In this document: one piece after another, positions 11,551 through 23,700 of the stretch
Layout of the letters: each line of letters starts with the position of its first letter
Numbering within the stretch: the stretch's first letter is position 1
Assembly (NCBI GenBank): GCA_009193035.1
Contig: SWDT01000275.1
Span: 1-64,000, forward strand
Origin: Halicephalobus mephisto
Lineage: Eukaryota; Nematoda; Chromadorea; Rhabditida; Panagrolaimidae
Length of the DNA stretch: 64,000 nt
Direction: 5' to 3'
Position numbers and translations under genes: made by a program
The notes under the pieces: generated by a model
What the model was told of the DNA's origin: nothing
What the model saw: only the letters and a program-made list of their open reading frames with translations
The model's database searches: none

Positions 11551-12096
11551 CATCACATGCAATCCATCCGTGTGTTTACTGTATTGTTGATAATTGTTCT
11601 GATCTCTTGTATTTAATTCAGAGTATTTTTTTTATTTTTTAAATTATTATTTATTGTAGTTTTTTTACTGGTCTTTAAAAATTTTTAGGATTTATTCGAT
11701 CCAAATCTGTTCTTGGGTCATGACAAATGTCGTTTTAACGGCTAAATAAAAATATTAAATTTATTTTCTATGTGCATACTGTAACCACAAAACTCTACCC
11801 GTCATAACCTGAGGAAATTTAAATTTTTAAATTTTAAACATTTTTAAAAAATTCTTTAAATTTTAATTAACTTTTAAATTTTTAACATTTTTAAAAAATT
11901 TTTTTTAAATTTTAATTAAATTTTTAAATTTTAAACATTTTTAAAAATTTTAAACTTTTTAATTTTAAACATTTTTAATTGATTTTTAATTTTAAACATT
12001 TTTTAAAATTTTTAACTTTTAATTTTAAACATTTTTAATTAATTTTTAACTTTTAAATTTTGAACATTGTTTTTAACTTTTAAGTTTTAAATTTTA

Positions 12097-15000
12097 TTAT
12101 ACATCAAGTAAACGTTCTGTATCAAATTTGCCGTCATCCCAGCGAAGTGGTACTGTAGGTTTATGGGAGGACGGAAGGGCGATGTGACGCCAGAATGTTC
12201 TTCCTCTTCGAAGACCAAGAAAATCGATCCAGACATCTCCGAAATCCGATCTTCTCCATGGAGTAAGGAACTCTGTCGTTGAACGATTTAAATGCGAATA
12301 ATCTCCTTTCTAAATAAATAACATTTAAAAAATTACACAATTATAAAAATTTTATGCAACTTTTTCGAAGGAAATTTCTTGAATTTTTAAAAAACTAAAA
12401 TTTCAATTTTCAGGAATAGTTATTTCGTAATCTTACAAAATTTCGTAATTTTTTATAAAATTCATATATAAATTTTTTACAAAATAATTTCGAAATTGAT
12501 TATATTTTTAAAAATAAAAAATAATTTTTTACAAAATAATTTCGAAATGAATTTTAAAATTTTTATTTTGCATTATTTCTTAATTTTAAATAGTTTCGAA
12601 ATTGATTATATTTTTAAAAATAAAAAATATTTTTTTACAAAATAATTCCGAAAAGAAATTTAAAATTTTCAAAAACCAAAGTAATTTAAAATTTTTATTT
12701 TGTATGATTTTTTAATTTTAAATAAATCCATAAATTTTTCGGTATTATATTTTTCCAAAAATAAATCTAGAAACTTCTAAATTACGGTACATAGAGTACC
12801 TACTTTTTTATCTGTTTTCTAAAATTAATTTCGAAAAATAAAATCATTAATCAACATCCTAAAAACCATAACTAACACTACAGTATCCCTTCGAAAATTA
12901 ATTTTTTTTTGCAAAATTAAAAATTAAAAATTAAACATACCAAAAGTCCGACATATGTTTGTCCGTTCGAAATCAGCAATATATTCCAAACAAATAATCC
13001 TCCCACGAGCAAAAATATAATTAAACATAAACAATATGAAAAAAATACTGTAGCTGAAATAAATTCATCTCCCATTGAACATAATGAAGGAATCCAGAAA
13101 TAATCTAGGCCAATATGACAAAACATTGTTTTTTCAACAGGCTAAAAAATAAAAATCTTTAAAAATAGAAAATTATTAAAAACTTTTAAAAATAGAAAAT
13201 TGTTAAAAATCTTTAAAAATAGAAAATTATTAAAAACTTTTAAAAATAAAAATTGCTAAAAATCTTTGAAAATAAAAATTATTAAAAATCTTTAAAAATA
13301 GAAAATTACTAAAAACTTTTAAAAATTAAAATTGCTAAAAATCTTTGAAAATTAAAAACTTTTAAAAATATAAAATCTTTTTTAAAATTTAAAATCATGA
13401 ATCTTTTTTAACATTTTAAAAGTAAAAATTACAAATTTTAAAAATATTTAAAAATCGAAAATTTCTAAAAATGAAAATTGTAAATTTTCTGAAATATTTA
13501 AAAATAAAAAAACATACTTTCCAGTAATTATTGTAAAAAGTAGAATAACCCGCAAAACTGAATAATAAACATCCGATTGTTAAAAATCCAACAAATTGAA
13601 GAAAATATCTGTGATTTCCGGCTCCAACACAACGGTTTATCCAGACACAGTGATGATCCATGTTCACTACACATTCTCCACACATACTACAGTGATGAGT
13701 ATTCACTGATTTGTGATTGTCGCATCTGCTGCACAACGGCGGTTCATCACTCTGAAAAAATATATAAAAATTTAAAAAACAAAAAAATAAAAAAAGTATA
13801 AAAATATAAAAAGTATAAAAATACAAAAATACAAAAATATAAAAATATAAAAATATAAAAATATAAAAATATAAAAATATAAAAATATAAAAATATAAAA
13901 ATATAAAAATATAAAAATATAAAAATATAAAAATATAAAAATATAAAAATATAAAAATATAAAAATATAAAAATATAAAAAATGTATAAAAATTTAAAAA
14001 ACAAAAAAAATATAAAAAGTATAAAAAATTAGAAAATTTTAAAAATCTAAAAATCTAAAAAACAAAATATATATAAATTCAAAAAAAAATTTGTAAAAAT
14101 ATGAAAATTTTAAAAATTATGAAATATAAAAATTAAAAATTAATTTTTTTCACTTCAACGTCTTAGAAAATCCTAAAAATTGGATTTAAAATTTTACAAA
14201 AAAATGAGTTTTTTAGAAATTAAAATTTTTAATGAAAAAATAATTTTTTATAAACACTTACCCTCAGGGGTCGGCCAGATGGAGTTGTGCATGCTTTGCG
14301 GTAGTGGTAGAATATGTTGATAACCAGATATACTGCGAAGATTACTAGTATCCAGACTACAATCTGCGGCAATCGGAGGGATTCATATGGCAAAACAATT
14401 GTAAATGCAACAACCACGACGAAAGATACTAGAGAATACACCGCAAATAGAAGAAACTAAAAAGTTTTATATAAAATTATTAAAAAATAAACAAAATTTA
14501 AAAAGTTTCATATATAATTATTTAATAATAAATGATATTTTTTAAATTTATATATAAAATTTAGGAAAATTCTTATGTAATTATTAAAAAATAAACAAAA
14601 TTTAAAGTTTCATATATAATTATCTAATAATAAATGATACTTTTTAGATTTATATATAAAATTATCAAAAAATAAATAAAATTTAGGAAAATTCATATGT
14701 AATTATTTAAAAATAAACAAAATTTAAAGTTTCATATAAAATTACTTACAAATAAATAAAATTTAAAAAGTTTCATATATAATTATTTAAAAATAAACAG
14801 AATTTAAGAATTTTTATATAAAATTAATGAGAAATAAACGAAATTTGAGAAAATTTATATATAATTTCCTTAAAATAAATAAAGTTTAAAAAGTTTTATA
14901 TGTAATTTTTTAAAATCAAGTAATTTAGATTTTTTATAATTACAAAATAATAAAAAACTTACTTTTCCGAGAAGTCTCCTGATGAAGAAATCCAGAAACA

Positions 15001-15103
15001 CGACAAAGTAGCCCATGCATATCCGTAATCGAGGACATTTCCCATTTTGTCTGTTATTCAACACGTAATCCGGTCCGTTAAGGAAGGCATCAAAGGAATC
15101 CAT
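12097..15103 (-). CDS. DHHC palmitoyltransferase, ZDHHC16-like
   Basis: Five exons on the minus strand (15103-14963, 14456-14262, 13751-13518, 13141-12941, 12309-12097), all phase 0, give 326 residues. The enzyme transfers palmitate to cysteines of target proteins at endomembranes. Exon 3 holds the cysteine-rich domain with Cys119, 122, 133, 136, 139 and the DHHC tetrad at 144-147 (Cys147 catalytic). There are two hydrophobic spans before it (exons 1-2) and two after. The C-terminal block [20 protein letters not shown] matches the FLGVDTGRHW...LLPSSH block that marks ZDHHC16, which is my reason for that subfamily; the substrate is unknown. An AATAAA overlaps the stop codon, so the 3' UTR should be very short. 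The gene is divergent from the STARD7-like gene across 310 bp. Intron 2 contains an 8 bp satellite. Length is close to the family norm (about 360-380). Confidence 0.9.
13795..13985. repeat. 8 bp microsatellite (TATAAAAA)n
   Basis: About 20 near-perfect copies of an 8 bp unit lie in intron 2 of the palmitoyltransferase gene. The unit is not a multiple of three. A unit of eight gives long open frames of alternating Phe/Tyr/Ile on the minus strand, which are not genes. Confidence 0.9.
14460..14940. repeat. Tandem array of about 45-60 bp in palmitoyltransferase intron 1
   Basis: About nine diverged copies of a unit reading AAATAAACAAAATTTAAAAAG followed by TTTCATATATAATTATTT. Purely A/T-rich, with no coding content. 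Confidence 0.6.
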
Positions 15104-15413
15104 CCCGATCGATCAGACCCTTGAAAAAAGGAAAACCGTTTATTGCACAAACCGAGCCATTTATGCTGAAAAAAATTATTTAAAGTAATTTGAAAAAGGA
15201 AAAACACGTCGTGTAATTACAAGGACCAGACTTGTTCTTTTTCTGGAAATAAAAATCAAACAATCTTCGAAAGGACCAGCTTATCCATTTATTGGACCGG
15301 TTGTCAGGGGGAAAAACGATAAAACGGTTCTAGAACGAACAAATTTCGCAGCTTGCGAGTGATTTTTTCCAGAAATTATCTTTTCGTTTTTAGATATATC
15401 GGATCAACTGGAG

Positions 15414-16488
15414 ATGTACCGTTCGTTTTTTAAGGTTTTCCATCACTGGAGAACTTATGGCAATGTAAGTTGATATATGAAAAATAATTAATAATGCGTA
15501 TTTTGCAGATTAGGAACTCGATCCATCGCTGGTCGCAGTATTCGCAATGGTCCAAGAAAATCCACAATAAATACTACGTTTCTCCCTTGTTGGGCCTTTG
15601 TGGGGTCTCGATGAAGGATTACGGTCTCGAAGAAGAGGATATCAAGAAGTAAGTCCCGACACATGGGAATTTGGGCAAAAATCGGATTTTAGGGAAGCAC
15701 AGAAGATCGAAATCGAGGATTCTGGAGACCGGAAACAGAGCTCAGATTGGGAAACCTTGGTCGAGGAAACGGATCTGAGAGTTTACAGAAGAAGACTTCC
15801 AGGGAAGTACGAGCTTTACGAATATAAGTGCTCAGGTACATACTACGACATCAGTCCGAGGAACTTTGTCGACGCCCAGGTTCGCGAAATGCACCAGATC
15901 CGTTCATTTATGTCCGTTTCAGTGTGATGTACAGTATCGTGGTGGATGGGACACAAACGTGATTTCTTTGGACATTCTTGAATCCGACGAAGAAACCGAC
16001 ACTCAAGTGATCCGATGGGTCGCCAAGTTCCCTTATCCCATGTATCCCCGAATCTACATATATGTAAGAAGGAAAGTTGTCGATCACGAGGCCGGGAAAA
16101 TTATTGTTTGCAGTCGAGCACTTGACGAACATGTTTATCCCGATGACAGCAAATACGTAAGGGTTACTTGGTATGGATCCAGTATGCTGATCCACGCCCA
16201 CAACTCCTTCGATGAGGTTTGATTTTTGTTTTCGTTTTAATTTAACGTGTTCTTCAGGACGGATTGGATTATGTCCTGACTTACTACGACGATCCCCAAG
16301 CTAACATTCCTTCTGTGGCCTACAATTGGGTAGTGAACCGAGGTGGCCCTTATTTTCTGAAACAAGTGCACGAAGCCGCCAAGAAACTTGAAAATAAAAC
16401 CAAATTCAATGAGCATTTAATAAGAGTTTCTTCTGAGAAGAACAACCCCTCCGATTCTAGTCAAATCCAGAACTACCAAACGGCATAA
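15414..16488 (+). CDS. START-domain lipid transfer protein, STARD7-like
   Basis: Five exons (15414-15464, 15509-15648, 15693-15879, 15923-16216, 16258-16488) give 300 residues. In vertebrates STARD7 carries phosphatidylcholine to mitochondria. The START domain spans roughly residues 75-285: GTYYDISPRNF, YRGGWD, RWVAKFPYPMYPR and YIYVRRKVVD follow the STARD7 order, then HNSFDEDGLDYVLTYYDDPQ and a tail helix (FLKQVHEAAKKLE). The N-terminus (MYRSFFKVFHHWR) is basic and aromatic and could act as a mitochondrial presequence (inference). Exon 3 ends at an unusual donor, GTTCGC; removing that 43 bp intron restores the family alignment, whereas reading through hits a TGA. A TTTTTAG acceptor ends 20 bp before the ATG, so trans-splicing there is likely. 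The protein is somewhat shorter than human STARD7 (370). Confidence 0.9.
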
Positions 16489-16499
16489 ACCCCTCCGAC

Positions 16500-16930
16500 G
16501 GAATTCGATGTAGTGTTTTTTCAAAGTTAAGGGTCAAAGTTCAAGGTCGAAATTTCGGTTTTTCGCGGTAAGAAACGATTTTTAATTTTCCGTGTTAGGA
16601 CAAAGTTCCTAAAAACGAACTTTTCGTGTTAGGACAAAACTTTAAATTGGGACTTTTCGCTCTAAGAAACGATTTTTAATTTTTCGTGTTAGAACAAGGC
16701 TTTTTAAGTTTGAACTTTCCACGCTAAGACACGAATTTTTTAATTTGTATTTTTGTCCAAAAACGACTTGTGAATCATGTTTTAATTCGGAAAATCCAAA
16801 TGACTTGTAATTATTATTTTAGGTAATTTTGAAATAGAAAAAATTCATAAATGTTATCTCAGAACGAAAATCCAAATTTTGAACTCGAACTTTGACTATT
16901 AATTTTGATAAAATACAGTACGGTTGTGTC
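16500..16930. repeat. Dispersed 'TTTTCGYGYTAGGACA' repeat copies
   Basis: Four to five imperfect copies of a roughly 60 bp unit containing TTTTCGTGTTAGGACAAA, directly after the STARD7-like stop codon. The same family is seen at 4050-5200, 25640-26160, 30500-30700 and 52640-52880. The stretch 16930-17500 holds no supported gene and includes the presumed promoter of the KCTD5-like gene. Confidence 0.6.
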
Positions 16931-17500
16931 GATTTCTGTCCCTGGCTGGATTTCATCGGGATCAATAACTGCTACGTTTTTCAGAGTTTTTCCACGAGTA
17001 TTTGTGCCATTAAACCTGTGCGGTACAGCTCAAGTGCCTTTTTAGTAGGATTTAGTGTGATATTTAGCCGTAGATAATAAGTATTTTGTTGATTTTTATA
17101 TGAAAAATAAAAAATAAAAGTGAATTGGCCAGTCTTTCCATGTGCGTAGACCAAGTCGATTTTCTTACGCGGGACTTTTTGGTGCGTGCCGCTCTGAGGC
17201 ATCTGTCCAGTTTTGATATGACCAAACATTCCCGAAAATTTGTTTCTTTTCAAGACCGTTTTTTCCATTTTTTTAATAGTTAAAACCCTCGAGGATTTTT
17301 ATCGATATATAATTTGTAAATTTCGTTAATGAGATATGGGACTTCATGCGAAATGGTAATAATTGGATGTCCTTTCGAATCCGGGCTGGAGCTCGTGCGC
17401 GTTTTCAGTGTTTTTGGCATTTTTAAATTTCTTTAATTTTTTTAAATTTCTGTAATTTTTTTAAAATTCTTTAATTTTTTATATATTTTTTAGTTTTAAA

Positions 17501-19145
17501 ATGAATGGAACTGCTAGCACCTTGCCGGAAACAAAAAATGACAATAAAACAGATATCCGGATAAAGGGTTTGCCCGCGGGCTGGATTAAGCTCAATGTCG
17601 GCGGAAAAGTAAGTTTCATATATGAATTTTTATTTTTTTATATAAATTTAACTTCAGGTCTTTCAAACTCATCGTCAGACGCTTATTCGTGAACAGAATT
17701 CTTTTTTAGCTCGTTTATGTCAAGAACCAGAATGTTTGCCAAGTGACCGGGTTGGTTATATATAATTTTTCGAATTTTATATAAAAATTATCAAATTTAA
17801 TGTAAAAATTTTTAAATTCATATATGGTTTCGTAATAGTTATGATTTTATATATGGATTATATAGTTTTGTATGTAATTTTATGATTTCATACATAATCT
17901 TTAATTTTATATAAAAATTATCAAATTTAATGTAAAAGTTTTTAAATTCATATATGATTTCGTAATAGTTATGACTTTATATATAAATTTTGTAATTTTA
18001 CGATTTTCTATAATTTCATACATAATCTTTAATTTTATATGAAAATTATCAAATTTAATGTAAAAATTTTTAAATTCATATATAATTTCGTAATAGTTAT
18101 GACTTTATATATGGATTCTATAGTTTTGTATGTAATTTTATGATTTCATACATAATCTTTAATTTTGTATAAAAATTATCAAATTTAATGTAAAAATTTT
18201 TAAATTCATATATGATTTTACATATAATTTCCCTAGTTGTATGTGTAATTTCATAATTTTTACATTTTTATGTATTATTTCGTAATTCTCACATTTTCTA
18301 TATTATTTCTTAATTTCGTAGTTTTATAATTTTTCAAGTTTTGTTTAATTTCAGAGATTTTTACATATAATTTTGAAATTCATATAAAAGTGGCATTTAT
18401 ACATAAAATCAATTACTATAAAGTTCTGTAATTTCGTAATTTTCAAATTTTATATAATTTTTGGAATTTTATATAATTTTTAGAATTTTATATGTAATTT
18501 TCAAATTTTATATAATTTTTGGAATTTTATGTAATTTTCAAATTTTTGCAGTTTTATATGTAATTTAAAAATTTTTATGATTATTGATTTCATTGGCAAA
18601 TTTCAGGATGAAGATGGTGCTTTCTTAATTGATCGAGACCCAGATTATTTTTCAGCTGTTTTGAACTACTTACGTCATGGAAAACTGATTTTAGACAAAG
18701 GACTGAACGAAGAAGGATTGCTCGAAGAGGCCGAATTTTACAACATGCCTGGACTTATTAATTTATGTAACGAGAAAATCCTCAATCGTCACAAACCAAA
18801 GGTATAAAAATTTTTTGTTTAAAATTAAAAATTGAAATTTTCAGAATAACATTCAGCACGTTTACCGAGTTTTGCAATGTCACGGAGACGAGTTGACTAG
18901 TTTAGTTTCTCATCTTTCTGACGGATGGAAATTTAAACAGGTTTTTTTTTAAATAATTTTTAACTTTTATTTTTTAAATTTAGTTAGTTCCGATCGGAAT
19001 CGAAAATATGCAACAAAGCGGAGATTTCACACAAGAATTCGTCTGTGTTGTGACTAGAGAATACGTTGAGTCCGAAAATGCTCATCAAAATTACGAGGGT
19101 TCCGATCGTGCTCAAGTTCTACAACAAAAAGCCATGCACAATTAA
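17501..19145 (+). CDS. inso-1: KCTD5/insomniac BTB adaptor
   Basis: Five exons (17501-17608, 17658-17750, 18607-18801, 18845-18940, 18984-19145) encode 217 residues. Proteins of this family assemble as pentamers and act as substrate adaptors for Cullin-3 ubiquitin ligases; Drosophila Insomniac controls sleep. The BTB/T1 domain runs from WIKLNVGGK (28-36) through [19 protein letters not shown] to [14 protein letters not shown] (about residue 120). The conserved C-terminal part begins [14 protein letters not shown] and contains [16 protein letters not shown], which is diagnostic for KCTD2/5/17. Intron 2 (17751-18606) starts with the unusual donor GTTGGT and is filled with a tandem repeat. A TTTTTAG acceptor lies 7 bp before the ATG. 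An AATAAA at 19312-19317 fits the 3' end, facing the EMRE gene. The symbol is from the C. elegans insomniac homologue and is by family only. Confidence 0.92.
17760..18220. repeat. Tandem repeat of about 130 bp in KCTD5-like intron 2
   Basis: Three to four copies of an A/T-rich unit with TTCATATATGATTTCGTAAT and ATTTTATGATTTCATACATA. No coding content. Confidence 0.65.
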
Positions 19146-19333
19146 TCCAATGGTTCAGAATTTCGTGCTTATCCGTCGGGTATTTTTGAAATCCTTTGTC
19201 CAGTAACGCTTGGTTCTGCTTTCGCTGTAAATTGCTACAGTAATAGTTGTAAATTAATGAATTTTTATTTTTAATGTTTATAGTATCTAATGTGAATTAC
19301 AATTATTTTTCAATAAAATTGTGAATTTCGAAA

Positions 19334-19622
19334 TTACTCATCATCATCGTCGTCGAAATGAACAAAAATTTCGTTTTCTTCCAGAGCAGCAGCCCCGGCT
19401 TTGGCCAAAGTCGATCCTAGGTAAATCGAAAAGAAAAAAACCGTCACAACCTGAAGAAAAAAAATTTCATATATGAATTTTATTTTTTTCACAAACCTTT
19501 GAAAATCCATATTGCAAAGAATAAACAGGATTTTGAATATTTTGATTTTTCAAAGTTGATAATTTTCTATTAAAATTCGATCGAAATTGATTTAAAGAAA
19601 ATAATGATTTTTTTAAAAACAT
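19334..19622 (-). CDS. emre-1: EMRE, essential subunit of the mitochondrial calcium uniporter
   Basis: Two exons (19622-19497 and 19450-19334) encode only 80 residues. EMRE is a single-pass inner-membrane protein that bridges the pore subunit MCU to the MICU gatekeepers and is required for Ca2+ uptake in animals. Residues 1-23 are basic with no acid residue (mitochondrial presequence, ending in a KLST motif). Residues 43-58 form the membrane span, with the conserved GSTLAK at 54-59. Then follows the invariant tail AAALEENEIFV (62-72) and an acidic end of five Asp and a Glu (75-80), the part known to contact MICU1. The match to the human C-terminus (AALLEEHDIFVP plus poly-Asp) is close over its whole length. 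The 46 bp intron has donor GTTTGT. It is convergent with the KCTD5-like gene, stop codons 188 bp apart. Confidence 0.92.
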
Positions 19623-19639
19623 TTTTTAAAAAATAGGAA

Positions 19640-20770
19640 ATGAAAAAATCAATGAAAATTGAAATTCGAGCTCGCAACCCACTTTCACACAATTTGTAGT
19701 TTGGTCAGATAAATAAAAATGAAATTCTTCAATTTTGCAATTATAAAATGATACTATGAAAGCAAATGGATCATATCCAGAAAAATGGAAAATTGGTATT
19801 TTTAAACACTTTCATTTTTACTGATAAAGTAAATTTTCTCAAATAGTGACTGGAAAATTGATTTTTTAATATTTTAAACATTATCTTGATTTCCACTGAA
19901 GGAACAAGTTTTTATAAATAGTAACTAGGAAAATAAGAAATTGGCACTTTTAAACATTATTTAACTTTTTGAGGATAATTTTCTCAAATAGTGATTAAAA
20001 TATTCATTTTTAAAAATTTTAAATACTACTTTGATTTTCACTGAAGAAACAAGTTTTTGTGGATAGTGTCCAAAAATATAGGAAATTGGCACTTTTAAAC
20101 ACTATTTAACTCTTTATTGATAAGTCAAATTTCCTCAAATAGTGATTAAAACATCCATTTTTTTAATTTTAGACATTATCCAAATTTCCAATAAACAACC
20201 AGGATAGTGATTGCAGAAATTATTTTCCTAATCTTCGGACACTATCCAAACTTTAAAGAAAAATACAAATAAAATTCGTCTGAACTGAACCTTACTTCAA
20301 TTGAAAACTTTATACTTTCACATTGTAGTGTTTTAATTCCAAGTCGGATTTCTTTAGAAAAGAAGACAAAGGCTATACAACGGTAGACTTAATGTCTGCG
20401 ACTGATGCCAGTGGCAATTTTCCAATTCTATGCAATTGAATCTGAAGGAACAACCAAGTCTTACTACGTTTGTGACCACCGGAGTGGCATGCGCATTTGA
20501 TGCTCTTGTTCCTTTTCAAAATTTTTCGGGAAAGAGAAAATTGACGTTAAGAGCCTTTGCCGGCTCTCCGTTTTTGGTCTGGCTCGAGCCTGCATTGCCT
20601 TGAGCTCTTTCGTGTCTTGCTAATCAACTCATTTCACACTTGCTTGAGATAAAAAAGCTTCTGCTTGTTCTTTCCAAACATTACGTAGTTAGAATTTTCT
20701 CTATTGTTAAGTTTGTCCTTTGACAGTTTTTGTTTTCGAGAACTTTAAAAGTTTGTTTTCAGAATTTCTA
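19640..20770. other. Spacer between EMRE and SPEF1-like genes
   Basis: 19800-20290 contains four to five copies of a roughly 130 bp repeat built around AAATAGTGAYTAAAA and 'cattatcc'. 20330-20760 is more balanced in base composition, without an open frame, and presumably holds the promoter regions of the two divergent genes. It ends in GTTTGTTTTCAG at 20751-20762, 10 bp before the next ATG. Confidence 0.5.
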
Positions 20771-20772
20771 CC

Positions 20773-23700
20773 ATGGCAGTTCTGCCATCTTTGACGGAAA
20801 GTCATCTGGAGGAGGTTCATAATTGGATTGGCAGTATCCCGCTCTCCAAACCCGTTAGAAATATCCCTAAAGATTTGTCCGATGGTGGTTCGTTTCTTTA
20901 CCTAATTAAATTAATATAATATAGTAAATATTATGTCGTGAAGTCCACAAGGCCCGCGTGTAGGACGGACAATATTAAAATTATTTGATATATCAACAAT
21001 AAGTAAAAAACGATAATTATGTTGTTCTAAAAATTAAAAACGAATTTTGTTGCGAAATTATTTCGACACAAATTTCTGGAAATTTTATAAAATATCCTGT
21101 GACAATTTTAATTTTGAGTAATTATTTTCCGACATTATAATTTCGCAATCAATAGTTTGGAATTATGTTTCTCAGAAACATCTGGATTAGAGTAGGCGAG
21201 ATATAAAAGGCCTTGTCCGTTCCCGCATATTGATGATTATATACGAAATTAGTAAAAATTGGAAGTACCACAACACAAAAATACTTTGTCAAAAAGGATT
21301 GCTTTAATTACAATAATAACAACGCGACTGAACTAGTTTTCCGTTCTGGAATAGCCTAAAAAAAGATATTAAAACTACTTCATATATCAATAACAGTGCG
21401 CGGGAAATAAGAAGTAAAAATAATGACAATAATGTAATCAATACTTGTGTTAATCACCATTATATCAATTAACTGATGCACAAGGATCTTCATTTCGGAA
21501 CCGCGCATAAGCGAAAAAAAATACTAGACATTTGGCATATCAATCACAACACGAAGACAATAATAGTAATCATAATATAGTTACTATCTAGCTCTTTTTC
21601 AGCTAATTAACGCTCAAGGATTTTTGTTTCGAGATCGCGTGTAAGATAGGAAGGCATCAGACATATTTAGAAATTAACAATAACACGGAAAAATAAATAA
21701 TAAAAAGGAATAAAAAATAACAATGGAATTGACATGGTTGTCTTTCAACCGACAGTGTCAAGCACAGGGGTCTTCACTTCAAAACCACGAGTAAAATAGG
21801 AAGATATTAGACATTTAATATATCAACAATAACACAGAAAACAAGAAGAAAATAATAACAGCAATCAAAAATAGGAATAAAAAATAACAATGGAATGGAT
21901 ATGGCTGTCTTTCAATCGACAGTATACCAAGCACAGGGGTTTTCGCTCCAGGACCATATTTCTTGAGTCGATTGTAGTTCGATGGTTTTTAGGCTGTACA
22001 ACAATGGCTTTATTTCATAAAATTCATAACTTTTTGTTTTTATGTTAGTTTTTTTATGGTTGAATTACTCTTAAAATACCGATCAAGTAACTAAAAACAT
22101 AAAAATGGACTATATCGAAGTTGTTTTCCAACTGCGCTTTCTTTCATTTCATAAAATTTATTATTTTTTATGTTAGTTTTTTTATAGTTAAATTACTCTT
22201 AAAATACCGATCAAGTAACTGAAAATTTATCTAAAAACAAAAAAATGAACTGTATAGTAATTGCTTTATTTCGTAAAATTTATAATTTTTTCATTTTTGT
22301 ATTTTTTGGTAGTGAGATTAACTTAATATTTCGATTCAGTAAAAAAAATGAATTTTAAATAAACTTTGAAATCAATGCGAACCAAAGGAAAGCAACTCTC
22401 AGCCTTGTTGATCCTTCAAAAATCTCGTTTTTGATTATTTAAATTTATTTTATTTAAATTTATCATTTTATTTAAATTTATTTTATTTAAATTAATCATT
22501 TTATTTAAATTAATCATTTTATTTAAATTTATTTTATTTAAATTTATTATTTTATTTAAATTTATCATTTTTTTAAATTCCATTTTCAGTACTGGTGGCC
22601 GAAATCATATCCCATTATCTTCCTCGTTATGTTTCTTTGAATAATTTTACGCATGTGAATTCAGTGGCACTGAAGCGGTATAATTGGGAAACAATGCAAA
22701 AGTAAAAATTAAAAAAATTTCAAATTTTAAAAGTGAAATTTTAGAATGATTTTTAAATATTTACATATTACTCTGGATCAGGAGGAAATCAAGGAACTCG
22801 TGGACGCCAGACCGGGTGTGATGGAATCTTTTTTGTATTTTTTAAAAGAAAAAATAAATTTGGCGATTGCCGAACGGAGATTCAGGCCTACGAAAAAAAG
22901 AACAGGGTCCTCAACCCGAGGAAGTACCCTCAGTCTGAACCAGAGTGACTCCGAATTCGAAAATCCGACTTCTGTGAAGATCGCTTCAACCCCCAAAAGT
23001 TCCATAAAAAATCAAGAAAAAAACGAACAAGTTCAAGTATTTAATTTTTTTAAATTTAATTTCAGATTTTTTTTCAGAAATTAATCACCCAAGTACAGTA
23101 TTTGGAAAGGATTATCGACCAAAAAGACGAGCATATCGCGGCATTGACGAAGAAATTGGAGTTGATGAATATCCAAAATGGATCCAGATACAAGGAAAAA
23201 GAAATTAACGATCGAGACGCACAAAATCAGGTTGGTTTTTATATTATCATTAAAAAAATAAATTTTAAAAATTATTTTTAAACATTTTCAAATATTTAAA
23301 AAAAATAAATTTTAAAAATTATTTTTAAACATTTTCAAATATTTAAAAAAAATAAATTTTAAAAATTATTTTTAAACATTTTCAAATATTAAAAAAGTAC
23401 TAATTTTCAAAATTATTTTTTTAAAAATTTTTCATATATTTAAAAAAAATAAATTTTAAAAAATTTTCAAATATTTAAAAAAAATAAATTTTAAACATTT
23501 CCAAATATTAAAAAAGTATTAATTTTGAAAATTATTTTTTTAAAAATTTTTCATATATTAAGAAAAATAAATTTAAAAAAATTTTCAAATATTAAAAAAA
23601 TATTAATTTTGAAAATTATTTCTTAAAAATTTTCAAATATTATTAAAATATTAATTTTCCAAATTATCTTTACAAATTTATTTAATATTTTAAAAAAAAT

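Noticed and set aside
11344..11616. 90-codon plus-strand frame
   Set aside because: It lies inside foldback element 3 and spans its inverted end.
13747..14004. 85-codon Phe/Tyr/Ile frame on the minus strand
   Set aside because: It is a translation of the 8 bp microsatellite in an intron.
16981..17268. 95-codon minus-strand frame between the STARD7-like and KCTD5-like genes
   Set aside because: Low-complexity middle, no initiation context, no splice partners and no recognisable motif.
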